Assembly: GCF_009846525.1 (NCBI RefSeq)
Contig: NZ_CP024621.1
Location: 3,534,001 to 3,598,000, forward strand
Direction: 5' to 3'
Source: Halomonas meridiana
GTDB lineage: Bacteria > Pseudomonadota > Gammaproteobacteria > Pseudomonadales > Halomonadaceae
Length of the DNA stretch: 64,000 nt
The translations under genes and the position numbers were made by a program. Shown here one piece after another: positions 7,672 through 15,927 of this stretch. Numbering within the stretch: the first letter of the stretch is position 1; each line of letters begins with the position of its first letter. The notes beneath the pieces are model-generated. The model was not told where the DNA came from and did no database searches. It was given only the letters and a program-made list of their open reading frames with translations.

Positions 7672-10600
7672 GTGAACAATCGATTTGGGCTGGCTGGAAA
7701 TTATCGCCACCGATACAAGCGGGTGCTGATGGAGAAGCGTCGCGGCGCTATCAACGAGCACGCGACAAATTCAAAGAGCTATCTTCCGCGCTGGATCAGA
7801 TAGAGTCACGTATACCGGGTGCCGCTACAGGGCAACTTGGATTGGACTTTCCTGAACGAGCTATCAGCGATGCGTTTGAGTCGCTTCACACGATCACAAG
7901 CCCACAAAAGCTACGCCAACAGCATAATTTTTTAGTGAAAGGATTGGAGCGTGGAGCGCGAGAACTGGATTGGAAAGTAAGTATTCCAAGCCCTATGGTC
8001 ACGCTACCACGCAAATCGCCGCAAGTAACGACTGACTCTTTTAGTCAACTACACAGCTGGGATACCGCTGTAAACAGTCACGATCAATTATTGCCCCCCA
8101 TCAGCCTTCATCAGGATGAATTAAAAACATGGCTGGCGGGGCGTTTTTTATTTCAGCTGGTTCGTGAAGGCGCGTTGCTCAATAAAGAGTGGTTAAAGCA
8201 GGTTCCTATAGCTATGGTTGATGGCATAGCATTTGAGAAGGACACTGCCTATTTAACACTGAAAAAAGAACATCATGCCGTTAAGAACAATAGTAGAAAT
8301 AAAATCACACAGGCTTCAGTCGCATTTAATGACTTACCTGATAATAGCTTGGAATACGAACAGCAACACCAATACAGGCGTCTATTCTTGAGCCCTATAA
8401 GCCAGTTATTATTACTAAATTATCACCAGCAATTCGGCCGCAATTGGCCCGTGCCTGACAGCGCCATAGAATGCTTACTCTATTATACCCAAAGCCTATC
8501 CAGAGAGCTAGCTAAAGTGAAGCTACCGGCGCTTCTTACCATTGCCAAGACGTCAGCATCACTAGAATTACTACCCTTATTTAACTACTACTCAAGCCAA
8601 GAAGACTCATCATTGTCGCTTCCACCAAGCGTATGGCACCGTTTTACCAATCGACAAGTAGTGTCTTTCAAACCTATTAAAACTGCTGAAGAGGATGAAA
8701 CCCTGCATACCTTTAACGTATTTCCTGACCGTGACGGGGCATATCCAGACCAGTTGAAGCAACTGAGAAAGCTACAGGCATGTTTATCCGTTTCACTAGC
8801 AAAAAAAACAGGAAAAGCGAAAGTAATCGCTAACATTGGCTCATTACTGGCCAAAACCGAGCAAAACGGCGTCATGATTACACTGTTAGCAAACTGGTGT
8901 ATGGCGTTGATCCGCAAAGGTGGGCGTGTCAAATCCAGACTAACCATCAGTACAATCTCCACTTATCTTTCGAATATCGCAAAACCACTCATCATTCACG
9001 AACACCTGATGGGTGAATTAGAAGTTACCAGTGTCGGTGAATGGGAAAAGCTTTATGAAACTGTGCTAAATGCTTCTAAATCGTCAGCCAGCCGCATTAG
9101 AACGCAAAATCGTTTGCGTGATTTTCATCATTACCTCACCAGCGCCTATGCTATACCGCCCATTGAACTTGAAGCAGATCAGCAACAACAGCATCGCGTT
9201 GACGTGAACATTATTACGCCTGCAGAATATTGCCGAGCGATCGAGATGATTATTTCATCAGAGCAGGATCGACCATTCAAAATTATGCAGATACTGGCAC
9301 TAATACTCGGTTATCGGTTAGGGCTTCGCCGAAGTGAATGCGCTTCACTGCTAATACACGACATTGCTTATCTAACTGATCAAACTGGCATATCAGGGGA
9401 AGTCATCGTACGTGCGAACTCATTTCACAGTGGCAAAAGCTATTCAGCTACACGACGTCTACCACTATGGCTATTGATGCCAGAAGAACGGGAATTCTTG
9501 ATTGATTGGGTACAAGAGCGCCGCAACCAAGCCATGACGCGTACCGCCGACAAGCAGCTATTGTTTTGCCGGGATGGAGAAGGCTCCTCATTGTTAGAAG
9601 ACAGCATGCTTTTTCGACCGATTCAAATTGCCCTCAAAACCGTTAGCGGTGATAAGAGCCTTCGTTATCACCATCTACGCCACAGTTTCATCAGTTTCAC
9701 GTTGCTACGTCTACTAGAGAGCAAGCCAAATGCACTATTGGAAAGCACGTGGTCAACGGATGATAACGGCCATATAGCTATGCCCAATGAGGATGTCGAT
9801 CTGTCTAAGTTAGCAGGACTCCCTCCCCAACACCGTCCCTCTCGTAAGCGCTTATGGCTGCTTGCACTGTGGGCAGGACATGCCAGTCCGGATGAAACAC
9901 TGAGTTCATATAGCCACTTGCTAGACTGGGCCCTTGGAAAACTACTTAGCCAACGATTTGATGTGCCTCTAACGACACATCAGCAACTTGTATTACTTAA
10001 AATACCCTCTAAAACAGCGCTTACCAGTTGGCGAAATCGGCGCGGGCTTCAAAACCCTACCCGCGCCAGTGACTTATTGAAGCACCTACAAAATCAATGG
10101 TGTGAGTTTAATATCTCCCCTCTTATCAAGGCACCGTATAAGCCTTACCATGCTCCTATCCAGAACCCACTGGACACCATACTTAAAAAAAGCAGCAATT
10201 TCCCTGCAGTCACGGTGATATATCAATGCTTGCGGCTAATCGAACAGCTAGAGCATCACGGTATGACCTTGGAAGAAGCCATTGCACAATCTGCAAAACG
10301 TTTCTTTCTCAATCCTGAAGATCTTAGCCGCTGGCAAAAATGTGGCAAGTACCTAATGTCAACAAAAACTTTTCGAAACAATCCAGTATTTAGCCGCTAT
10401 AAAGACATTGAACAAAGAGATCACAACGCATCTCGGAGTATCTATATGCCTGAGCTGAATAGCTGCATGGCTCCACCCTTAAAGCCGAACGTCTTACGAG
10501 AAGCAGGAAAGTTTTTTCACATACTAACGGAGTGGTGTCCACAGCACGTAGTAGCTGCTGAAGCAGGTACACAATATTTTTTTTACTCTATGCAGCGAAG

Positions 10601-10955
10601 CACGGGGCATATCACTCTTCCGCATGCGGAAGCTATAAATGCAGTACTGGGACTTCTTCGGCCATTGCGCTGTATGAAGCACACTTACCTCCTTGTTGAA
10701 ATCAAAGAAGGAAGCAAAAAAAAATCAATAAAAAAATATTGGTCTGACGCTACTGGCATTCCTCACAAACGCATTGACCTTGTACCCACCTCCTCCCCCT
10801 CTGGCCGCACAAGGTACTGGTACGGAAATGCCCATCTAAAAATCACGCGTGGTCATTACTCAGATAATCAACAGCCTCTATGGGAGGCATTTCGGTTTGC
10901 CGTATTTATGACGATGTTAGTATATGGCTTTAATGTTGGTTCTAACGACCTGTAA
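7668..10955 (+). CDS. Giant tyrosine recombinase B, complete catalytic set
   Basis: The ATG at 7668 follows a GAGGGGG ribosome-binding stretch and overlaps the stop of recombinase A. The 1095-residue product carries a canonical tyrosine-recombinase core in the middle: GYRLGLRRSE (548-557, catalytic Arg), SGKS (588-591, Lys), YHHLRHSF (667-674, His-x-x-Arg), AGH (736-738) and Tyr748 in SSYSHLLDW. Residues 420-500 (TISTISTYLSNIAKPL, then ASRIRTQNRLRDFHHYL) look like the SAM-like core-binding domain. About 400 residues before and 340 after are not recognisable. It should cleave and rejoin DNA through a 3'-phosphotyrosine. With A and the small ParB-like protein it recalls two-recombinase transposons such as Tn554, but the sizes are far larger. 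Confidence 0.85.
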   Translation: MSEQSIWAGWKLSPPIQAGADGEASRRYQRARDKFKELSSALDQIESRIPGAATGQLGLDFPERAISDAFESLHTITSPQKLRQQHNFLVKGLERGARELDWKVSIPSPMVTLPRKSPQVTTDSFSQLHSWDTAVNSHDQLLPPISLHQDELKTWLAGRFLFQLVREGALLNKEWLKQVPIAMVDGIAFEKDTAYLTLKKEHHAVKNNSRNKITQASVAFNDLPDNSLEYEQQHQYRRLFLSPISQLLLLNYHQQFGRNWPVPDSAIECLLYYTQSLSRELAKVKLPALLTIAKTSASLELLPLFNYYSSQEDSSLSLPPSVWHRFTNRQVVSFKPIKTAEEDETLHTFNVFPDRDGAYPDQLKQLRKLQACLSVSLAKKTGKAKVIANIGSLLAKTEQNGVMITLLANWCMALIRKGGRVKSRLTISTISTYLSNIAKPLIIHEHLMGELEVTSVGEWEKLYETVLNASKSSASRIRTQNRLRDFHHYLTSAYAIPPIELEADQQQQHRVDVNIITPAEYCRAIEMIISSEQDRPFKIMQILALILGYRLGLRRSECASLLIHDIAYLTDQTGISGEVIVRANSFHSGKSYSATRRLPLWLLMPEEREFLIDWVQERRNQAMTRTADKQLLFCRDGEGSSLLEDSMLFRPIQIALKTVSGDKSLRYHHLRHSFISFTLLRLLESKPNALLESTWSTDDNGHIAMPNEDVDLSKLAGLPPQHRPSRKRLWLLALWAGHASPDETLSSYSHLLDWALGKLLSQRFDVPLTTHQQLVLLKIPSKTALTSWRNRRGLQNPTRASDLLKHLQNQWCEFNISPLIKAPYKPYHAPIQNPLDTILKKSSNFPAVTVIYQCLRLIEQLEHHGMTLEEAIAQSAKRFFLNPEDLSRWQKCGKYLMSTKTFRNNPVFSRYKDIEQRDHNASRSIYMPELNSCMAPPLKPNVLREAGKFFHILTEWCPQHVVAAEAGTQYFFYSMQRSTGHITLPHAEAINAVLGLLRPLRCMKHTYLLVEIKEGSKKKSIKKYWSDATGIPHKRIDLVPTSSPSGRTRYWYGNAHLKITRGHYSDNQQPLWEAFRFAVFMTMLVYGFNVGSNDL

Positions 10956-11046
10956 GACAGCAACGTCCTCCACTAACTAGGTAAAATAGGGTGGGAGAAG
11001 TTTTATGATATAGCACAAAAACTAACCACTAAGGGGGAGCACAACC

Positions 11047-11115
11047 AGTAATAAAACACAGTTTTTGACTGGCGAAGTTAGCCCAACGCACTGTTACTTG
11101 AAGCTGCTGGCCCAT
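11047..11115. repeat. Partial duplicate of the 3' end of the gene at 11487-11771 (possible att half)
   Basis: On the minus strand this segment encodes MGQQLQVTVRWANFASQKLC and FIT, nearly the C-terminal part of the 95-residue protein downstream. The 38 bases at 11057-11094 are identical to 11521-11558. Outside them the two copies differ mostly at third codon positions. The frame then diverges to GCAPP and stops. The rest of 10956-11486 is AT-rich and non-coding apart from the hairpin at 11417-11453. Confidence 0.75.
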
Positions 11116-11416
11116 GCTAAGTTCTGTCTGAAAAGTCGGTTTAGCAAAAAGCACAACAGCAAATATCAGTTATGTTGAAATATTGATATGTGCACGTCAA
11201 AACCCTAAAACCAGCAAACTATACTTTAAAATTATCATAATGTTAAGCGTACCTAAGTTATATTGCAAAACACCGGCCTTTAATGCTACGCACTTTGAAC
11301 AGCATAGTATCCTTTGTCGAATATACGTCTAATCTTTACATTTGCCTTGAGAAGCAGTTTGCTGCTCATCATTTATAGAAAGCCAACATGATATAAACAC
11401 CGCAGCATATAACCCA

Positions 11417-11453
11417 TTACCCCCACCGCCCTTGTTAAAAGGGGTGGGGGTAA
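11417..11453. terminator. Strong inverted repeat beside the island end
   Basis: TTACCCCCACC (11417-11427) and GGTGGGGGTAA (11443-11453) form a perfect 11-bp stem with a 15-base loop that can itself pair partly. It follows the minus-strand gene ending at 11487, so it may be its terminator, though no long T-run follows. It could equally be a structural end of the integrated element. Confidence 0.45.
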
Positions 11454-11486
11454 ACTGACGGGTGGGAAATGTGGACTACTCTACTT

Positions 11487-11771
11487 TTAATCGACCAACA
11501 CCACATAACGAGTGATGAAGCACAGTTTTTGACTGGCGAAGTTAGCCCAACGCACTGTCACCTTGAGCCGCTGGCCCATTTTAGGAGCCCCTTCTTTTGT
11601 TACATGACGGTCGGTTAGAAAGGCGCGTAAATTTCCTTTAGTGCCGATTAAGTACAGCGACCAGACTTCATGCTGCATCAACCGTTCCGGCCCTTCGACG
11701 CCGGCGACATACAACTCCCCTTCAAACTGACGGTCTGCCTTTTGAGTGGCCGTTTGCGATGTTACTGCCAT
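11487..11771 (-). CDS. Small conserved-looking protein of the integration module, unknown function
   Basis: The ATG at 11771 (MAVTSQTATQ) is preceded by GGGAGG at ideal spacing, which makes it better than the upstream in-frame starts. The 94-residue product alternates charged and beta-branched residues (FEGELYVAGVE, VWSLYLIGTKGNLRAFL, LKVTVRWANFASQKLC). This suggests a small all-beta fold, perhaps OB-like, but I do not recognise it. It overlaps the preceding 106-residue gene by 10 bases and lies downstream of the integrase, all on the minus strand, so it probably belongs to the element. Its last third is duplicated at 11047-11115. Confidence 0.7.
   Translation of the reverse strand: MAVTSQTATQKADRQFEGELYVAGVEGPERLMQHEVWSLYLIGTKGNLRAFLTDRHVTKEGAPKMGQRLKVTVRWANFASQKLCFITRYVVLVD
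11511..11579. repeat. Second copy of the 69-bp repeat, inside the small gene
   Basis: This is the partner of 11047-11115 in the same orientation, with a 38-bp identical core at 11521-11558. It encodes part of the intact C-terminus of the small protein. Confidence 0.75.
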
Positions 11772-12082
11772 GCTTGATCCTCCCAGGCCCATAAGGTGCG
11801 CTCTAGTTCTGCAAGCAAACGTGGAATGGCTTGGCGATTGGCATCAAGCCCTAGCTGTTTAAGCGTGCGGCCTACCCAAGTTGCTAACGCATCTAGGTTA
11901 GTGCGCTCTTGCCCGTCCCCCAGCCACACCACCAAAGCACAGCCCGGTGCTAAGCTAGTGGCGGCAGCGAGCGACTCTGCCAAGCGGCGCTCAAGGCGCT
12001 GTTGCGATTGCAGTGCTGCCATTACGTGCAATGTTTCTTCGATGTCATCACGGCGCTTTACTGGCGTATTGAACGGTTTCAT
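11762..12082 (-). CDS. 106-residue helical protein of unknown function
   Basis: Starts MKPFNTPVKRRDD. A long helical stretch follows (IEETLHVMAALQSQQRLERRL, AESLAAATSLA), then a short hydrophobic strand ALVVWLG, and a second helical part rich in leucine and arginine (RQAIPRLLAELERTLWAWE). I do not recognise the family. It starts 9 bases after the integrase stop and its end overlaps the start of the next small gene, so the three are one transcription unit. A role in excision or transfer is possible, but position is the only support. Confidence 0.6.
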   Translation of the reverse strand: MKPFNTPVKRRDDIEETLHVMAALQSQQRLERRLAESLAAATSLAPGCALVVWLGDGQERTNLDALATWVGRTLKQLGLDANRQAIPRLLAELERTLWAWEDQAWQ

Positions 12083-12091
12083 CGATTTCTC

Positions 12092-13255
12092 CTAGGCACG
12101 TTTCTGGTTCAGCATGCGCTCAAACGCAGAGCCATCTTGGCGCGTTAGGTTGGGCACGAAGCGTGAGTAAACACGGAACAACATTTCGGTTGTGGTGTGG
12201 CCCATCTGGCGGGCAATCCATTCAGGACTCTCGCCTGCCGCCAGCCAGAGCGTGGCGGCGGTGTGGCGAGTTTGATAAGGGCGGCGCTTACGCAGCCCTA
12301 GCTCCTCCAACAAGGGATACCACACCCGTTTCGTCACATTGACGTGGGATAAGGCAGTGCCCTTACGCGTGGTAAAGACCAGTCCTGTTTTACCCGTCAC
12401 CTCAGACTGCGCCTTCAGCGCATCAAAGACGGGTTGTGACATGTCGATAGAGCGGAAGGAACCGTCAGTTTTCGTGGGTACTATCTGGCCACGCACCAGC
12501 GCTTGGTGAACTAAAATCTGGCGACGGCCAAAATCCACGTTTTCCCAGATTAAGCCGTCAATCTCGCCAGTCCGCATGCCAGTGAAGAAACGCACGGTGT
12601 AATACTGACGAAAGTCTTCACGCACGCGCTGAATGATCTGCTGCGCCTCCTCAAGCGTAAACGGCTCTACATCCGTGCGCGGCACATTGAGCGATTTAAT
12701 CCCGCGATAGGGTGAGCTAAACTCATAGCGGTCGGCGGCTTCATTTAACATCATGCGCAATGGCGTCATGATGTGGTTGATACGGCTGGCAGAGAGTTTC
12801 TTGCCGCTCCGGGTATTAACTTTGGCGAGTGACGCCCGGAACTCAAGAATTTCTGCACGAGTGATGCTGCCGACTTCCTTATGCCCTAACGCGGGCAAGA
12901 TATGGCGATCTAAACAACCCTGCACGGTGACAATTTGTGATTCACGCCATTCGATCTCTTTCTCTGCAAACCACGTTTCGGCGAACTGGAGTAGCAAAGG
13001 CGTGGCGTGATAACCCCCAACCGCCGTTAATGCACGCTTGCTTAACGTCTTGGCACGCGGGCTATCTGGAAAGTAGCGACCATAATCAAACGACCCCAGC
13101 GTAATCTCCGCCTCGATCTTCTCCAGAATCCGCTCTAATTTCTTACGGTTAGCTGCTGTGTTATCCAGCGTTGTTTGCTCACGGCAACGTTTTCCCAAAT
13201 AGCGAAAGTCAAAATACAGTTTGCCTGTTTCTTTACGCGCTGCAACTTTACCCAT
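12092..13255 (-). CDS. Site-specific integrase, Min27-type tyrosine recombinase
   Basis: The start at 13255 (MGKVAARKETGKLYFDFRYL) is chosen because the sequence upstream is not integrase-like and overlaps the AlpA-like gene, giving 387 residues. The N-terminal 60 residues match the arm-type DNA-binding domain (DUF3596/Min27-like), and a SAM-like core-binding domain follows. The catalytic core shows FFTGMRTGEIDGL (Arg), TKTDGSFRSIDM (Lys region), YQTRHTAATLWL (H-x-x-R type box, RPYQTRH) and ARQMGHTTTEMLFRVYSRF (GH and Tyr). It should integrate and excise the element at an att site. It overlaps the upstream HTH gene by 8 bases. The island it may serve extends right to tRNA-Arg. Confidence 0.92.
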   Translation of the reverse strand: MGKVAARKETGKLYFDFRYLGKRCREQTTLDNTAANRKKLERILEKIEAEITLGSFDYGRYFPDSPRAKTLSKRALTAVGGYHATPLLLQFAETWFAEKEIEWRESQIVTVQGCLDRHILPALGHKEVGSITRAEILEFRASLAKVNTRSGKKLSASRINHIMTPLRMMLNEAADRYEFSSPYRGIKSLNVPRTDVEPFTLEEAQQIIQRVREDFRQYYTVRFFTGMRTGEIDGLIWENVDFGRRQILVHQALVRGQIVPTKTDGSFRSIDMSQPVFDALKAQSEVTGKTGLVFTTRKGTALSHVNVTKRVWYPLLEELGLRKRRPYQTRHTAATLWLAAGESPEWIARQMGHTTTEMLFRVYSRFVPNLTRQDGSAFERMLNQKRA

Positions 13256-13484
13256 GGCATACACCTCCACGCGCCATTGGCACACCCATGCTCTCCTCTT
13301 TTGAGTGCAGCTGCATATCGCGCTCAATCGGTTCCCACAAGTACAAAATCTTGCGGCCGCCAAACGGGCGAATGTAATGAATGCCTTCCAGCAGTACGTC
13401 ATCTTTTAAGCGTTCACGGATGGTGCGCGCGTCGTACTTGATTCGCTCGGCAAGCTCACCTGTTGTTAAGTAGTGAATAGACAT
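13248..13484 (-). CDS. AlpA-like helix-turn-helix protein, likely excisionase/activator
   Basis: This 78-residue protein begins MSIHYLTTGELAERIKYDAR, the form of small winged-helix/AlpA-type DNA-binding proteins that sit before phage integrases and act as excisionase or integrase activator. GGRKILYLW and IERDMQLH follow. AAGGAG lies 8 bases before the ATG. Its 3' end overlaps the integrase start, so translation is probably coupled. It is transcribed away from the XRE repressor gene, with the operator region between them. Confidence 0.75.
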   Translation of the reverse strand: MSIHYLTTGELAERIKYDARTIRERLKDDVLLEGIHYIRPFGGRKILYLWEPIERDMQLHSKEESMGVPMARGGVCHG

Positions 13485-13638
13485 CTTATGTACTCCTTAG
13501 TGGCCTTATGTAGCTTACACGCTACATAATAGACAGTAGAAAGATGCTGTCAAGCGCCTTTTGTAGCTTTCACTCAACATAAGATGCGGGAGGACAAAAT
13601 ATTTGATAGGATGTAGCCAATTGAAAAAGGCCACTTCC
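13485..13638. promoter_or_regulatory. Divergent promoter and operator of the integrase/XRE switch
   Basis: The gap between the divergent alpA-like and XRE genes holds a perfect 9-bp inverted repeat, TTATGTAGC (13506-13514) and GCTACATAA (13521-13529). Related half-sites follow: TTTGTAGC and AACATAAG near 13560-13582, and GGATGTAGCC near 13610. Repeated half-sites between divergent genes are the layout of a phage-like repressor switch controlling integration. Confidence 0.65.
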
Positions 13639-13863
13639 ATGATTCGATTTCGCTTAAGAGAGCTGCTTGCTGAGAAGGGTTTTCAGGAAAACCGACGGGT
13701 TACACTTGATGAAGTGTCACAGGCCACTGGCATTCACCGCACGACACTATCCAAAATCGCCAATCAGCGCGGCTACAACACCGGAACAGAAAATGTAGAC
13801 CGGCTTTGTGAGTATTTTGGTTGTAAGGTTGAAGATGTCATTGAATATGTATCACATACTTGA
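13639..13863 (+). CDS. XRE-family repressor
   Basis: The start is taken at MIRFRLRELL (13639), because the upstream in-frame residues are not family-like. The 74-residue product is a single Cro/CI-type helix-turn-helix domain: RLRELLAEKG, VTLDEVSQATGIHRTTLSKI with the recognition helix at HRTTLSKIA, then VDRLCEYFGCKVEDVIEYV, typical of the short HTH_26-type regulators. It faces away from the alpA-like and integrase genes and probably binds the inverted repeats between them. Its stop codon is directly next to the brxL stop on the other strand, so it is the last gene of the mobility module and borders the defence operon. Whether it also controls BREX cannot be told. Confidence 0.85.
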   Translation: MIRFRLRELLAEKGFQENRRVTLDEVSQATGIHRTTLSKIANQRGYNTGTENVDRLCEYFGCKVEDVIEYVSHT

Positions 13864-15915
13864 TTAGCTAAACTTCATATAAGTAACTTCGAAAGCTTTA
13901 CTAGACCGAAACTCCTGCAATCGGTTGGCAAATGCGAAGGCTTCATTCATCTCGTAGTGCTGGAAGATGTCCAACCCTCGATCCAGCGAAATCTTCCAGC
14001 CGTGGTCTGTAACGATATGACGGGCGTGAATGGTCCCGCTTTCGTCAAACTCCCAGGAGAAGTCGATACCCACAGTGCGGGCGGACTCCTGGATCTTTTC
14101 GAAACTTTCGTCTTGCAGGTCACCCTTGAACTCGTCCCGGACGGTGACGAGATGAACCGCCATTTCATCTTCCTCGGCCTTGTTCTTCACGATGGCTTCG
14201 AGAAACTCCATGAAATTTCGGATCTGGTAGAAAAGCCGAATGTAGGGGTCTGTGACGGTGATCTTGCTGGCTCCCTTCAGGTATGGGCCAAACAAGCCGT
14301 CGAATGAGATACCCTTCTGGTTTTCCTGGAAGGTCAGGTGCTTTTCCTCCAGTGCGGGCTCAGAGGCGTGGTACCCTTTGGGCTCGACACCTTTAACGTC
14401 TGCTGCTGGCTCGGGCGCTTCCCCCCCGTCATCAGGGGTGGACACCGTCTGGTGGTAGTAACCCGGGTACTCTTCTTCCTCAAGTGTCGTGACCAGTATT
14501 TCCTGGCCTTGTTGATCCTGATAGGAAAATCGGACTTCGCCGTAGGTGGTATCAATCCGCTGTAACTGGTCCTTGACCCGCTTGCGCCCCTCGATGGCAA
14601 AACGCAGCACTTCTTCAACCTCATCCCTGGTTGCTCCGCCCTGGGGGAACAGGATCTTCATCAAGCCGGAAAAGGTCTTGTTGATACCGTCCCGGTCACG
14701 GGTCGAGATATCCGAAGAAAGGGTAAAGTGCTCCTTATACTGGTCGGAGTAATCGTAGTTCCGCATCGAGCGCAGGATTTCTGCAAGGTAGTCCACCACG
14801 AAGCCATACCCATCGGAGAACATCTCGCCCCGGATGATGTCAACCTCCCACCCGGGGATGTAGAAGTGGATCCGGTCCAGAAAGGCGGAGTCGTAGAACT
14901 TGTCCGGCAGCTCATCGAACAGATCCGAATGCTTCAGCATGTAAGGCACGGTATGCCGGGTGTTCCCCACGAACACCATGGACGCCTCGGCGCCCAGGGT
15001 TTCCACGCCCCGGGAGAAGGACTTGTTAGCCATGTAGTTCTTCATGATGTCGACCAGTGCTTTATCGACGCGTTTCTGCTTGCCGGCGAACTCGTCGAAG
15101 GCCACGCAATCCCAGTAGCCCACCAGGCCAATTTTGCCGCTGGAGTTGTTCACAAACAGCTTGGGAACGGTGACTTCACCACCCGATACCAGAATCCCAT
15201 GAGGCGAGAACTCGGAGTAAACATGGGACTTACCTGTCCCCTTGGGGCCAAGTTCAATAAGGTTGTAGTTCCGCTCGCAGAACGGAATCAATCGGACCAG
15301 TTGCGTCAGCTTGCTGCGCCGTCCGAACATCTCCGGGTTAAAGCCGATACTCTGGATCAGCAGGTCAATCCACTCATCGGTGCTGAACTGCTGCCGCGCG
15401 GCAACGTAGGCGTCGTAGTCGAAGTGAGATAGCTGAATCGGCTTGAGGGTGGACAGAATCCAGGGGCTGATGTTCTGGTTTTCAGAAAATACGTACTCGA
15501 TGTCCGCAATGCACCAGACGCCGCTTACCAGCAGTTTGGGGTGGGCCTTCACGGTCCCAGAATCCACCAATACCTTCTTGATTCCCAGGTTGGAAAACTG
15601 CGCCTCGTAGGCATCCGTCTTCTCATTCAGGGCCACGCTGATCTTATCGATGACCTTGTAGCGCCCCTTTTCCTTGATATTCGAGCGCACCAGCCCGGCC
15701 TCGTTGCGGTGGACATAGTGCTTGGCCAGAATCTCCTTGACCGTCTCGATACCGGTCTGAATCGTGGCCTCGTCGTTGGTGGCGCAGTACTGGCCGAGCA
15801 GATACTCCAGCACATATGAGGGGACGATGGCGTTGCCCTTGACCGTTTTCACCAGGTCTTTGCGCACCACTAACCCTTGGAAGTGCTCGTTGATCTTTTG
15901 GTCAAGCGTGCTCAT
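13864..15915 (-). CDS. brxL: BREX protein BrxL (Lon-like AAA+)
   Basis: The protein is 683 residues. A Walker A motif GPKGTGKS (223-230), preceded by YNLIEL, and a Walker B VAFDEF (271-276) mark the AAA+ domain. The start (MSTLDQKINEHFQGLVVRKDL) is the typical BrxL N-terminus. A charged linker (EAPEPAADVK) precedes a C-terminal domain. BrxL is the last gene of type 1 BREX operons and forms a DNA-binding AAA+ hexamer needed in many BREX systems for blocking phage DNA replication. It lies 12 bases after pglZ on the same strand. No catalytic Lon protease serine/lysine pair is obvious to me, in keeping with the view that BrxL acts on DNA. Confidence 0.95.
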   Translation of the reverse strand: MSTLDQKINEHFQGLVVRKDLVKTVKGNAIVPSYVLEYLLGQYCATNDEATIQTGIETVKEILAKHYVHRNEAGLVRSNIKEKGRYKVIDKISVALNEKTDAYEAQFSNLGIKKVLVDSGTVKAHPKLLVSGVWCIADIEYVFSENQNISPWILSTLKPIQLSHFDYDAYVAARQQFSTDEWIDLLIQSIGFNPEMFGRRSKLTQLVRLIPFCERNYNLIELGPKGTGKSHVYSEFSPHGILVSGGEVTVPKLFVNNSSGKIGLVGYWDCVAFDEFAGKQKRVDKALVDIMKNYMANKSFSRGVETLGAEASMVFVGNTRHTVPYMLKHSDLFDELPDKFYDSAFLDRIHFYIPGWEVDIIRGEMFSDGYGFVVDYLAEILRSMRNYDYSDQYKEHFTLSSDISTRDRDGINKTFSGLMKILFPQGGATRDEVEEVLRFAIEGRKRVKDQLQRIDTTYGEVRFSYQDQQGQEILVTTLEEEEYPGYYHQTVSTPDDGGEAPEPAADVKGVEPKGYHASEPALEEKHLTFQENQKGISFDGLFGPYLKGASKITVTDPYIRLFYQIRNFMEFLEAIVKNKAEEDEMAVHLVTVRDEFKGDLQDESFEKIQESARTVGIDFSWEFDESGTIHARHIVTDHGWKISLDRGLDIFQHYEMNEAFAFANRLQEFRSSKAFEVTYMKFS

Positions 15916-15927
15916 TGGCTATAACCC

